Below are positions 40,731 to 53,737 of a stretch of 64,000 bases of DNA, piece by piece; positions within the stretch are counted from its first letter, which is position 1, and each line of letters starts with the position of its first letter. A program made the translations under genes and the position numbers. The notes under the pieces were generated by a model. That model did no database searches and had not been told where the DNA came from. It was given only the letters and a program-made list of their open reading frames with translations. The DNA comes from Chrysomallon squamiferum (Eukaryota; Mollusca; Gastropoda; Neomphalida; Peltospiridae), in the NCBI GenBank assembly GCA_012295275.1, contig CM022667.1:14219705-14283704 (forward strand), given 5' to 3'.

Positions 40731-43479
40731 GTAAGATGTAATGAGGTGTATAAACACTTACAGGATGTGGCAGACTTTCTCGCAGTTTGAATCTCTCAAT
40801 CACTGACAAGGTTCTAGATAGGAACCAGTAAAAAGAATTAACAGAACCATAGTAGTTCAGAGCAAGATCTGGGCGTTCACAAAAGTTGTTTACAGTCATA
40901 TACTTTATTAGTGATGTGGTATTCAGGTAGATCTTCTATATAGAGAAAAGAAATAATTTTTATTTTTATATTCATGTGTGTCATAATATATACTACATAC
41001 ATATGAAATTCCCTGTACTTTTCCGTGCAATTTATTCCCTGCAATAATTATATATACATATATATATAAACATTATCGAAAAAAGTATCATCTCTACATG
41101 TTCTTTAACTAGTTCCCACCTTCATAATAATTAATTTATTTCTTGCTTTTTTCTTTAAATTTATTTAATTTATCTTTTTGTATTTTTATTTGACTGAAAT
41201 GAAAGCATTAGCGATGTATTTGTTTTCAAACCTGTAGCTCTGGGTCGTCCAATGTCTTTGCAGGAAGAATCTTTGTCAATATGGCCTCTGTCGTTGTGCA
41301 AACCACTCGGTGACAAACCATCAGATCGATGGTGTTAGTAAGTGCTGACGCATCCCAGTGAGGCTGGAACTCGTTTAGTGGCTGAGATAATACACTTAAT
41401 TATTAGTAGAGTAACGCACACCAACACCACAATCACAACCACCATCACCACTACTGTTAGTACTACCAGCACTGCCATTACATTTAAAACCATCACCACT
41501 ACTATTACTACTACTACCACTGTACTACTACTATTTTTATTATTACTACCAACACCACTCTGTATTATTAGTATCACCATCACTATTCTACAACCACCAG
41601 TACTATTGCTACAGCAACAACAGCAACAGTAATATTACTACCATTACTATTACTTCTATTAACATCGCCATCAGTTCCACTTGCAAATTACTACTACGAC
41701 TTCCACCAATTCTTATATACTTTTTTTGCAACCTGCAGTCAGTATTATTATTACCACCAGCACTACCATTACTACGGCAACAGCACCACCACTACTACAA
41801 CTACTATTACCACTATAATATTTATTGTTAGTAATACAATTACCACTTCTACTATAACATGTATTGATTGCAATATCGTTAAAACATTGCTTACAGCAGC
41901 ATCAGTATCGCTGTCACCACTACTACTGTTACTGCAGCAACAACAACAAATTGTCATATTATTCTCACCCACGTTGAAACGATACTGAGGTCATCGCCAT
42001 TAGCTTCAGCTTCATGAATGAAATGGCGCAGGAAGTAGTACGATTTGGGGGCTATTGCTTTAGTGAAGTCATCTGCAAAAGGTCGATAAGCAAATTTTTT
42101 TATACTCTCTAAGCTAGAAGAAAAATTGGCATTTCCTTCCATCCAGTATCTGCGGCCTTCTGGGAAGAGTTTTCTTGTTTCTTCCAGAAGAGTTCCAATT
42201 GCTAGATTTGAGAATGTGCCATCAAAATCAGTAGGGTTTATTGTAACAGCATTTTCCCACAAGCTGCGAATGACAATGAAATGATTTATGTGTTCATGTA
42301 TATATACACCTGTTTGTGCGATTTCTGACAGCAAATGATCAGAACGGAAATGTTTTCTTTTCTTTCTTTGTTTTGCTTTTGCATTTGCTTTTTTTTTCTA
42401 ACGATGAAAAACAAAGTTTGTTCGATTCAACAAACTTCACAGAAAGCAAAATCAGAGGCAAAATCGTTAAGCTGATTTTGATTACTTGAGGTGTAAACTA
42501 TTCAAACGAAGGCGCAACTGCAATGTAAACTAGCTGGTAGAGTCCCTACCTGTGACAGTTAGCGACAGTTGTTTACAAACACGAAACATCACCGAACTGA
42601 TCAAAACCTGTCTAAAATGCATTCGCAGAAACAGGTTAGAAATTTCAGCACAATAGTTTTGCGTAGATACATTGTAAAAACCTTCTATCTGTCGTAAAAC
42701 AGAAAAAAGGAAAACAAGGTTCAATATCTAAATGTGAATATAAATAAATAAATAATTAAATAAATAAATAAATAAATAAACTCTATTCTATATATGTATT
42801 CTGGAAAGTATTGGCACTAAACGATAAAGCCTATTGGCGGAGATTTGTTTTAATTTGTTAAATGTATTTAAAGAAATCGAAATACTTACTCGTTCCGTAT
42901 TGCTTTTGCAAAGATGTCAGCGTTTTCATAACCTTTCTCTTGCAGATACTGAGCAATTTCCTCGGCAGACAAATAAGCCATGTTGTCAAAGTTACAGTCA
43001 GTTGGCTGGACATTCATCCACCAGTCTTCCGCCACATTGTATGTCTGTTCATAAAAGTTAGTTGCCGAAGTGTTGTACGGAACATTTTTATCTTGACCTC
43101 TACGGATTGCTGTTAATGTTGAAAGAAGTTCTTGCGATGTTACGAACGGAATCCCACTGTACAGTGACGCTTCCAGGAGACATACGACAATCCATTCTGT
43201 CCGAAATATGTCGAGATCTCTACAGCCCTTTTGGTGTTTGTGAGGCGCCTTGGAAGGCGGTACGTGGATGTACACGTTGTCTGAATACAATCCTTTATGC
43301 TTACCAGAGTTTATATGAAGTTCCGAGACCTTTTCAGCGAGACGGGACAAAAGTGATTGCGAGGACGAGCTCATTACACAGCAGCAACATGCTATAAAAG
43401 ATACAAACTGAATACGTATAACTTCAACATATTATTATAAACATAAAGAACAATGAGAAAATTAAGCAGTTAATTTTGT

Positions 43480-43486
43480 TTATATA
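43480..43486 (-). promoter_or_regulatory. TATA box of E (TATATAA)
   Basis: TATATAA on the minus strand ends 49 nt before the original ATG at 43430; retained although the reading frame behind it is broken. Confidence 0.55.
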
Positions 43487-43945
43487 CCATTCGCATTATT
43501 TACCAGTGGCCTATCAACGACCAATGAAATTTGAATACAAATAAATGGACAGATCCAGCAGTTCAGTAAAGCATGACGACATTATTTACGGTGTCAACAA
43601 TGTGGTAAATAAATATACTTTTTCCTATAGTAAAAATCAAAAGAAACAGTATATTCAGGATATCTTTTCGTGTCAGAAATTTCATTGCTTGAAATTAATC
43701 TTATGCAACATTCACCTGAGCGTTATTTTTTGTGACTACTGCAGCTGCAGAATTTGTCACCTGGTTAATTAATATTATATCGAGTAGCACATTTCGTTTA
43801 GCATTATTATTATTATAATCATCATTGTCATAATCATAATCCTAATCAGCATGACCATGATAATTATTTCTACATGTTGATACACATTATTTTCTTCATG
43901 GTCGTATGTCATGCATTCACATCTTATTTTGTATACGATAATTAC
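43487..43945. other. E 5' flank meeting the truncated 3' end of F
   Basis: About 43500-43700 matches the B 5' flank (inverted). From about 43790 the sequence is F intron 7 with ATT/ATC repeats. Exon 8 of F is absent. Confidence 0.75.
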
Positions 43946-44396
43946 ATCCGGGCCTGCCGGGCCTGCTAAAAAAGAAAAGGCGTTTTTGTGTTTGTACTGA
44001 TTTCCCAAGATATTTTTCTCCAACCATCTACAGACTGAATCCACTGTTTAACTGAAGCTGGTGGATCTAAAAGGAAAATAATAATAATAGAAATGTATTC
44101 TAGTTCTGCTGTTGAAGTCACGATACATAAATAACAATTCTGGTAAAGAAAACTATATAAATACTCCAGATCTGAACGTTAACTTAGGTATTTTTGCAAA
44201 ACCTGATCCAAAAATAAACTGAGAACTTTGTAATGAATATTGCTGCTCAAAGGACTGAGTTAATGTGAGAATACAACAGAACATTCTACAGCGAACAAAT
44301 TATCAGCAACCTGTACAAATTATTGACATATCACTTGCATGGATGTTTCAGGAACTAGCTTGTTATTCGTACAGACAGACAAAGAGACAAAGAGAA

Positions 44397-44406
<10 letters not shown>

Positions 44407-44453
<47 letters not shown>
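44407..44453. repeat. (GA)n tract, F intron 6
   Basis: Pure GA run after a short (AC)n. Confidence 0.95.
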
Positions 44454-44457
<4 letters not shown>

Positions 44458-45154
44458 TCTGGATATTGTTTTAAAGAAGTCTGTAACACGATGCATACAA
44501 ATTGCAATTAAAGTCAGAAACAGAAATTATTTTTCTTAATATGATATTATCGTTAGATTCATGCCTACTTTTATATTCTTTGTTTTTAGCATTAATTATT
44601 TTCTTTTTTTCTTTAAACAATACAAACTATTGTTAATCATATCTTTTTAAAACATTAATAGAAGCAACCTTTGCCTTTATATGAATAAAGACTATGGAGA
44701 CTTACCTTTCAAACATGACAACGTCTTATGTTCTGTGTCGTAGACAGTCCAAATATTCATCAACGCAGTCAAAGTAATTGACGTCATCGATAGTCTGTTG
44801 TCTACGTCAGTATTCTGAAGTACATTGATAGTTAAATATAATGTGTGTTAATTATTGTGGTTCATATTGATAGATGTAATATAATTTACAGTATAAGTGA
44901 TTATTTTCTTCTTTTTTTACAATATTTATTTCTATAGTTTTTTACAGTAGCTATTTCTTTCTTTCTTCTTCTTCTTCTTAATGTAAACGTAGAAAGACTT
45001 TATGAAATAAGTTAGTGTTTGGATCAACAGACATAAATGGTATTACGTTAAGTTACCCAACAAATTAAAAAAAAAACACACACACACTGAAATATTCTCT
45101 GATAGTACACTTTGTACATTTTTATCTGTGCTATTTTATCTTTGATGAAATGGT

Positions 45155-45270
<116 letters not shown>

Positions 45271-46005
45271 TTTTTCATCAGTTCTAGTACACATTATCTA
45301 ACACGTGTACACACTTACAGGATGGGGCAGATTTTCTCGCAGTCTGAATCTCTCAATTAGTGACAATATTCTAGACGTGAACCAGTAGAACTGATTAACA
45401 GACGCATAATACATCATCGCAAGATCTGGTCGTCCAGAAAAGTGAGTTGAAATCTGATGTTTTCTAAATGCTGTTATGTTGAGATACAGCCTCTAAAGAG
45501 AAAAATAAATAAAGAAATGAAGAAAAAAGGAAATGTTTAAAATAAAGTTTGTAGTTTAGTGAAGAAATATAACAGCAGTCTAAATGTGTCCCGATATTAA
45601 TGGAAAGGTTATTTAAATTTGTTTAATTTTCTTTATTCCTGTTGCTCAGCGGTATAAAAATGATTTATTAGACATCTGATATAACATAGATAATCAGCTG
45701 CCTTTTTTTCTTTATATTATTATTTTTTCTCTTTGTATTTTAATTCTTTCTTTTTTTCTTTCTTTTTTTAATAGCCTGTTCATAGAGCAGTTTTATTCAA
45801 AACAAAGCACGCTGAACACTACGTCTCAAATAGTTTACTAACCCTCAGTTACCTGAATAATGTACAGAATCCCTCAAAGAGATCAGATCTGTCTGAGAAG
45901 TGCTGTTTGAGGATTTTAAGTATCACGTGACAGCAGAGGTTCAGCAACAGCAACACATCCAGGCAAAACGTTTTTTACTTCAATAAATTATTTTATTTAT
46001 TTATT

Positions 46006-46054
<49 letters not shown>

Positions 46055-47194
46055 GAATTTGTATAATAACCTGTAATTCCGGATCATCCAACGCCTGCGC
46101 AGGAAATGAATCAGACAAAATGGCTGCCGTAATTCCGTAAATAACGTTGACGCAAACAGCAATGTCGACGTCGTTAGTTGTAAAGAAGAACGGTTTCCCA
46201 TGTGAGCGAAGCCAGTTAGATTCATCCTCATTAACAGCCTGAAAGAAATTTTACCAAAAGCCTGGAAATAATATATTTTACATTCAGCATGACAGCAATT
46301 TCTTTCTTTTAGTATTAGAACAACAATAACAACATCATAACTAATTCTACAAGTTCTGCTACTACTTTTGTTATTATTATTATTATAGTAGGAATAGTAG
46401 TAACAGTAGTAGTAAAATTAGTCGTGGCAGCACCTGTGCTAGTAGTAATAAAATTAGATACGATTAAGTCCTTTATTCTACTACTACTACTAATATAGTA
46501 CTCACCCACGTAGAAAAAATACTGACGTCATTGCCATTATACTCTGCTTCTTGCAGGAAGTGACGCATGATGTAGTATGATGTCGGTGACGTCGCGTTCC
46601 TGACGTCAGGGACAAAAGGTTGATAAGCATATTTTATCAGACTATCGGTAACAGAAGTTAAATTGGAATTTCCGTTCTTCCAGTATTTGCGGCTTTCTGG
46701 AAACATGTCTTTCATTTCTTCGAGAAGACTTCCCACTGCCAGATTTGCTGCCGTCGAATCAAAATCACCTGATAGATCTGTAAATGTATCTTGAGATATC
46801 CTGAAGGAAATTTTATTAATAAGTAAACCCTATTAAATAAATTACTTTCCTGTGGTACTGTGTAATATTCCAAATACATAAAAGATATTTTCAAACAGTT
46901 CATGTAGCAATTAATTATTTAAAGTTTAATACACACTAAGCGGTACAGTTACAACATTGTTGTGGGTTCCTGAAGTCGATGGACGATTGTGATGATAATA
47001 TTATTAATTTAAAAAAACAACAGTTTATGTCGTATTAAACTTGTGTCAATTTTCATTTATCTTTCCGGTGGTATAAAGGTTAAAGTCATTCTGAGTTCGG
47101 TGAATTGTATAAGCTGTCGTGGTATTATTTTTAATATTTCAGAGCAGGATAGTAAAGTGATATTATTCCTTTGGGGCAATAGCCTACCAAAAAC

Positions 47195-47226
<32 letters not shown>

Positions 47227-49324
47227 AAGAAACACACGCACACACTCACCGGCCACCGACTATGATTTATTCATAGTCATCTATCTATCTATCTCAACAT
47301 CCAGTTGAAAAAATCACTAATTAATGGTGGCTGTATTCATTATTCTGTTATTTTCTGCAAGCGATTAGTTTATTAAAATAAAAGGTACAGGCCTGTGTAT
47401 ACAGACAGTCCCACTACTGAGAAAACGAACATGGATCTAGCAGACCTGTTGTAGCCTTGGAAATGCATCAAAATAAAAAGAAGAAAATAAATAAACCTCT
47501 CTTATTGTATAATATTCAAAATATATAAAAGATATTTTAAACTTAATTACCTATCTATCTATCTAATCATCGATATAGATACTTCAGTATTTTATTACTG
47601 TTAGAATAATCATTACCGTTCCAGTAGAAAAACAGAATGAATAAGAGTAGAATAAATTAATTTTCTGTTCGGAAGCTACGTTTAAGTAGTAGAGAAATGT
47701 ACCTTTTGTTACTGATGAATTCATAGTTTCACTAAACCATTGTTATTGTAAACTCATCCGAGCTAATTGTCCAGAACCGGCTCTTGGAACAGGAGTCTAC
47801 ACTGTTTATTTGTAGTCAATACAGCGCATTTAACAACACTTAAAAACTCATTATCGGTTATATAAATGTGTTAATTGTAATCAGATAGTATAACTGCAGC
47901 TATAGCTAGGAGAAAATGATGATGAGGCAACTAGTTTTATTTAAACTGTTTAATTTGTATGAACACAAGTACTTGGTTACTGAAAATAATTAACTGTTTT
48001 AGATCAAAAAGAAATTATCTTTCATTCAAAAAAAATGGTTTGTGTTTGTGTGTGATTTACTGTTTCTTTCTTTCTTTCATATTTTATTACAATTAATTTA
48101 TTTTAAGTTTTCTATCCTATATAGCTTTCCATATTTTTGTTTCGTTTTCATTTTTCTTCTTAAAACATTTTTTTATTATTAATATTTTAGAATTAATTTT
48201 AATTTATATAAAAGGCCAATAATTGTTTGTTTTGTTTGGGTTTTTATTTTTTTTGTTAGGATTATTTTATGTTTTTATTTTTTATTTTATTATTAAATTT
48301 TTTTTTTTTAATTTTTGCTGACACGTTTAAACAACGACCGAGTCGCATTTTGACCATCCATGCTGCTAAAAATAGTGAATATTAAATTGTTTTTTTCACA
48401 AAAGATTAATAAAGACAATTAATATGTTACATACCTGTACAATATTGCTTTTGTCAAACTTTTAGTTTCTTGAAAACCTTTCTCTTGCAGATAGTTTCGA
48501 ACGTCGTCTTCAGAAAGCATTTCAGAGAAATTTAATTTACTGTTAGGATTATAACCCTCCCACCAGTCGGCCGTTTTGTTGTAAATCTGGTAATGAAAGT
48601 AAATAATCGAGTTGTTATACGGACAGTTACGATCGTGTGCTTTCTGGAAAACCTTCAACGCTGAAAGAAGTTGTTTTGAAGTTACGTATTGTAATCCGCT
48701 GTACATAGACGCTTCAAGAAGAGTCACGACTGTCCAGAACGTAGCAAACACTTCATTATCGTCATAATGTCCTCTCGATCGTTCGGAAAGCACCATTGAA
48801 GGCGGTACGTGAACGGAAATCGTATTTTTATAGATCCCTGCATCCTCACCAGAGTTTATCTGACTTTCTGAGACCTTTTCTGCGATCTGAGTTAGAAGTG
48901 AGTGTATGGAGGATTTGTGTGTACCGAAACAGCAAACTGTACAAGATGAAATCAAAACATAAGTAAATGGTTTGAACATGTTTGTCAGAGGCGCAGAGGA
49001 TAGACACTGAAATGTTTTAACATTTCTTATAAAACGTACATATAAATATACATACAGAAAAAATAACAATATTTAGACAATACATCTATGACAATACAGT
49101 GACAGCTCCAAGGATTCACATTTATTATATGTATGTACGTACGTGTTTTAGGATTTCAAGCTTATGACAGAATTTAATCAGGCATAATAATAAGACAGAG
49201 AATATCCCAATCTTAAAACAGACAGATACAGAAATGCACAAAAATACATACGTATACATGCACATATACATACACATATACACATATCATAAATACATGA
49301 TTATACATATACACAGATGCTTTT

Positions 49325-49440
49325 AACGGGGTTTGTGAGGTAGCGATTGGAATTTGTCCTACAGTACCAGTTCGTTCACGACTGTGAGCAGCGTCTAATG
49401 AGACGTACATAAGACAGAACATACTGGATCCTAAATACAT
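49325..49440 (+). mobile_element. SINE fragment 1 (5' truncated)
   Basis: Starts at ACGGGGTTTGTGAGGT and ends near GGATCCTAAATACATAC. Aligns with the 3' half of the fuller copy at 50760-50985, but is the most diverged of the three. Confidence 0.6.
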
Positions 49441-49674
49441 ACGTCGATACACGCATATGCACATACAGACGCACATTAAACATATATACTTACATACATA
49501 CATACACGAACAGGAATACACATACACATATATACGTACATACATAAACAAATGTACACGAACACACGCACACAGATTCCTGCATAAACATACTCAGACG
49601 TACGCAAATACAGACATACACACGCATTGCTTCGTATATATGCAATTACATCACACATATGATGTCAGAGTATG

Positions 49675-50373
49675 CCCCCCCCCCCGGATATTTTCCTCAG
49701 TCAGTTCTCCTCGGTGATTCCCTCCTGGTGATTTCCCGCTAGGTTATTTCCCCGGGACAATTCCCTTCCCTGCCCTCCTCTTCTAACTGTAAAATATCCT
49801 AGCTTGTACTCTGACCATCGTTCTTTTTAATCTCTAATTAACTGCAATTTTATATATAATATCTTTAATCTCTAGTTAACTTAATAAAAACACCAACACC
49901 AGCACTATTAACTGTTTAGCTTCAGTAAGTGCTATCTACTGTAAGAAAGTGTTGGGCGACGGGTATCATCATCTAAATACCTGCCTGTTCTGAAAAAACA
50001 ACAACAAACAAACAATTCCTCAATACTGTAACACTGCACCAGATACTGGCCGAAGAAGCCCCACCACCACAGCGTCACGTCTACAGAGACATCACCCAGC
50101 GGCTTCAGATTCTGGTCACAGACTACGGCAAAAGAGATCGCCTGTCCTTCCTGCGTGGTGTTGCTCACAGTATCCAGATGTAAAATGTGCCCCACAGTTT
50201 ATGTAACTCCATGCAATATGAAATGTTTCAAACAAACAATTTATATTACATAGAATTGTCTTTTTATGTCCAATTATCTTTGGCATGTGAGCCATGGTGA
50301 AATGACCTAGGGAAAAATCACCAGGGGGGGAATGACTTGGGGAAATTGACTGGCGGGAAATATTCAGGGGGGA
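49675..50373. mobile_element. TIR-bounded element with GC-rich insert
   Basis: Inverted terminal segments of about 75-85 bp (49675-49765 and 50299-50373) align when one is reversed; both carry G-rich units such as GGGAAATGACC, ATCACCAGG and GGGAAATATTC, with a C/G run at the outer edge. Between them lies unique sequence including a GC-rich open frame at 49932-50195 (minus). No transposase seen. The family is unknown; a foldback or other non-autonomous DNA element is the best guess. Confidence 0.5.
49932..50195 (-). CDS. Unknown GC-rich reading frame inside the TIR element
   Basis: One minus-strand frame across about 50195-50030 looks protein-like: LHLDTVSNTTQEGQ, AISFAVVCDQN and GDVSVDVTLWWW. 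It is clearly more GC-rich than its surroundings and is unlike the gene family around it. No good start codon: 50195 opens with a non-ATG codon. The last third runs into low-complexity sequence (VCCCFF). It may be one captured exon or a fragment of a larger transposon protein. I do not recognise the domain. Confidence 0.3.
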   Translation of the reverse strand: MGHILHLDTVSNTTQEGQAISFAVVCDQNLKPLGDVSVDVTLWWWGFFGQYLVQCYSIEELFVCCCFFRTGRYLDDDTRRPTLSYSR

Positions 50374-50557
50374 AAAATGCCCTAGAATCCACACATATTT
50401 AAATACATACAAATAGATATATACATATATACATATATTCATGCACATGCATACGTACACAAATGACACATGAGATACCTACGTATATACAAACATACTT
50501 ACATACACATACATGCATACATACATACATACATACATACATACATACATAAACACA

Positions 50558-50660
50558 CCAGTGCGCCAGTGCGTTCCCGAATATTGCCTATGTGCATAGT
50601 CTATTCAGACGTACATAAGTCAGAGAATATTCAAAATCCTAAAACTACATACTTGACAGT
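50558..50660 (+). mobile_element. SINE fragment 2 (5' truncated)
   Basis: GTGCGCCAGTGCGTTCCCG to AATCCTAAAACTACATAC; closely matches the 3' end of the 50760-50985 copy. Confidence 0.65.
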
Positions 50661-50759
50661 GATATTTTTCCCACAAAAAATAGATGCACGCAAGAATGAC
50701 GAAAGGCAAAGAACGGCGTGCTTCGTGGGAAGCGATGATTCCCTTCGGTTATAGAGCTA

Positions 50760-50985
50760 ATTTTTTTAAGGTTGTCTCATGGCCGAACTGTAACATCGTC
50801 CGTCTTCGGAGTGCGGGCGAAAGAGGTCCATACGTTCGAGTCTCGTCAGCGGCACCTGACGGGTTTGTCAGGTTGTGATTGGACTTTGTCCTCCTGCGCC
50901 AGTGCGTTCCCGAATATTGTCTATGTGCAGAGTCTATTCAGATGTAAGTAAGTCAGAGAATATTCAATACCATAAAACTACATAA
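50760..50985 (+). mobile_element. tRNA-like SINE
   Basis: A-box-like CATGGCCGAACTG (about 50779) and B-box GTTCGAGTCTC (50835-50845) are spaced as in a tRNA-derived Pol III promoter. A core ACGGGTTTGTCAGGTTGTGA and a 3' part shared with the two fragments follow, ending in AAACTACATA and ACATAC-type repeats. Confidence 0.65.
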
Positions 50986-51120
50986 GTACGTACGCACATA
51001 CAAATATGGATGCGTACATGGATATCTAGATACATGGATATCTACATACCTATGTATAATATATATGTTGTTTTGGTATTAACTGCAGCTGAGACCGTAT
51101 CGAAACAGATGTTTTATTTA

Positions 51121-51180
51121 GTCATTATTTTTTATGTAAATATATATATAAATATATATATTTACATAAAAAATAATGAC
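51121..51180. repeat. Perfect 60-bp palindrome upstream of G
   Basis: Two 29-bp arms (outer end GTCATTATTTTTTATGTAAA) with a 2-nt centre. It ends 97 nt before the G start codon; half copies of its arm (AATGACTA) follow. Confidence 0.95.
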
Positions 51181-52599
51181 TATATATATATATAATGACT
51201 AATAATATATATATGTGTGTGTTTTGTGAGAACTGTTGAAGCATTTTAGTGGTCTCTACTCAGGACCTTTGACAAACATGTTCAAACTATTTACTTATAT
51301 TCTGTTTTTGTCTTGTACAGTTTTCTGTTTCGCTACGCACAAATCCTCCATACACTCACTTCTAACTCAGATCGCAGAAAAGGTCTCAGAAAGTCAGATA
51401 AACTCTGGTGAGAATGCAGGGATCTATAAAAATACGATTTCCGTTCACGCACCGCCTTCAATGGTGCTTCCCAAAGGATCGAAAAGACATTATGACGATA
51501 ACGAAGTGTTTGTTTCGTTCTGGATAACCGTTCCTCTGCTTGAAGCGTCTATGTACAGCGGGGTACCACACGTAACTTCAGAACAACTTCTTTCAGCGTT
51601 GAAGGTTTTCCAGAAAGCACACGATCGTAACTGTCCGTATAACACCTCGATTATTTACTTCCATTACCAGATTTACAACGAAACAGCCGACTGGTGGGCG
51701 GGTTATAATCCTAACAGTAAATTCAAATTCTCTGAAATGCTTTCTGAAGACGACATTCGAAACTATCTGCAAGAGAAAGGTTTTCACGAAACTGAAAGCT
51801 TGGCGAAAGCAATATCGTACAGGTAAGTAATCTGTTAGCTGTCTTTATTAATTGTACTGTGAAAAATATATTTAGTTTTAACTATTGTGGCTGACTTTTA
51901 GCAGTATGGCTGGTCAAAACAGGACTCGGTCGCTGTTTCTACACGTGAGAAAACATTACAAAAAAACAACAACAAAAAAACAAAAACAAACAAAGAATCA
52001 AACCCAAACAATTACTGGCATTTTATATAAATTAAAACAAAATGTTTTAAAAAGAAAAAAGAAAATGGAAAATTCTATAAAGGAAGAAATTGAAAAAACA
52101 AATGTATATATATATATTTTATTAAATTAAATAAGATACAACGATTAATCATTTTCAATAACCAAGTTCTTGTGTTTATACAAATTAATCAGATAAACTT
52201 CAACATTTTTTTTTTTACGTTATATACGTAACATTATGTAACTTATATTTAGTTTTTAAGTGTTGCTAAAAGCTCTGGATTGACTCTAAATAAAAGCTCT
52301 TAATTTATTCAGCCTATTATTCAACTTTTTTATTTATTCATATATATATTTTTTTATACTAGAATCGTAATAACTAATCGAGCAGCAATAAAGTACTAAA
52401 GTTAGATAAAAAGATAAAACAAATAGACAGATAGATAAATACATTTTTAAACCTTATTACGTTATGTAATTTAGTAATTTTGTAATCATATAATTAATAT
52501 AAAACGTGGCGATCACTACTGCTTTAAATACGCATATAAAACAATATTCTGCTCTAAAAATGTTATTTAGCTACCAAGGTGTAATATAAAACATTAGAA

Positions 52600-52935
52600 A
52601 ACACTCAGGTATCAGGCCGGCACGCAGAACTTTATACTGGGTGGGGATGCGAAAGCGACGACGTTAGGGCCGGAGATGGAAGGTGGGTCCAGGGACAACA
52701 GAAAGCTTGCTTAAATGTCGCGTTAAACTTGCAAGAGCGAATAATAAACTTAGTGTCTTTGACAACGTCAGTTACGACGCAGCACATTTCTACACACAGC
52801 TTCGGACTGTTTTTGTTGTTGTTGTTTTGCACTCATTCGTGGACGGATCTCAGCAGATTATGGGGGTGCGTAAGTCCCCTTTCCTCCCCCTGTTGCATAC
52901 AGGCCTGGGTATATAAAAGGGACGAGTGAGTTTCA
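52600..52935 (+). other. GC-rich block with TATAAAAGGG inside G intron 1
   Basis: A GC-richer, non-repetitive block with GGCCGG, a (GTT)n run and GGTATATAAAAGGGACGAG (about 52908-52925). The F intron matches G only from the CATCACAATCG that follows. Could be a solo LTR or other insertion carrying a promoter, or an alternative promoter. No reading frame of note. Confidence 0.4.
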
Positions 52936-53674
52936 TCACAATCGTCCATCGACTTCAGGAACCCACAACAATGTTGTAACTGTACCGCTTAGTGTGTATT
53001 AAACTTTAAATAATTAATTGCTACATGAACTGTTTGAAAATATCTTTTATGTATTTGGAATATTACACAGTACCACAGGAAAAGTAATTTATTTAATAGG
53101 GTTTATTTATTAATAAAATTTCCTTCAGGATATCTCAAGATACATTTACAGATCTATCAGGTGATTTTGATTCGACAACAGCAAATCTGGTACTGGGAAG
53201 TCTTCTCGAAGAAATGAAAGACATGTTTCCAGAAAGCCGCAAATACTGGAAGAACGGAAATTCCAATTTAACTTCTGTTACCGATAGTCTGATAAAATAT
53301 GCTTATCAACCTTTTGTCTCTGAGGTCAGGAACGCGACGTCACCGACATCATACTACATCATGCGTCACTTCCTGCAAGAAGCAGAATATAATGGCAATG
53401 ACGTCAGTATTTGTTCTTCGTGGGTGAGTAGTACAATAGTAGTACTAGTAGTACTAGTAGTAGGCCAACAGAATGAAGGAATTTAATATCAGTTAATAAT
53501 TTATATATAAAAATGTTAATATTACTGCCACTATTACTACGAATCAAAGTACTATTGATACTACTAATATCACCACTACTACTGCGGTTACTACTACAGT
53601 TAAGGCAACTTTTAATTTTACAGCTACTACTTCTACTACTACTACTACTATAATAATAATAATAATAATAATAA

Positions 53675-53737
<63 letters not shown>

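Larger units (their letters stand above)
37366..43430 (-). pseudogene. Copy E: eight exons, signal-peptide frame broken
   Basis: Exons: ex1 42890-43430, ex2 41969-42263, ex3 41232-41381, ex4 40762-40935, ex5 40212-40346, ex6 38669-38777, ex7 38201-38322, ex8 37366-37647. Exons 2-8 are open, with lengths identical to B. In exon 1 the homologous ATG (43428-43430) is followed after six codons by a 4-nt deletion relative to B, leading to TAG after 12 codons. The mature-protein frame stays open from a later ATG at 43374 (MSSSSQSLL), which would give a protein without signal peptide. It is therefore either a young pseudogene, an intracellular variant, or a sequencing error. Protein changes against B include KHKGLYSD and GCRDLD in exon 1. 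Intron 5 carries the same MITE as B. Confidence 0.75.
48980..51277. other. Divergent F/G intergenic DNA
   Basis: The 2.3 kb between the two start codons holds three SINE pieces, a TIR-bounded element with a GC-rich reading frame, (CATA)n-type runs and a perfect palindrome. Other reading frames here are ACATAC-repeat translations. Confidence 0.75.

Noticed and set aside
50470-50878. Frames around the SINE copies
   Set aside because: Coincide with SINE sequence and ACATAC repeats; no conserved protein features.
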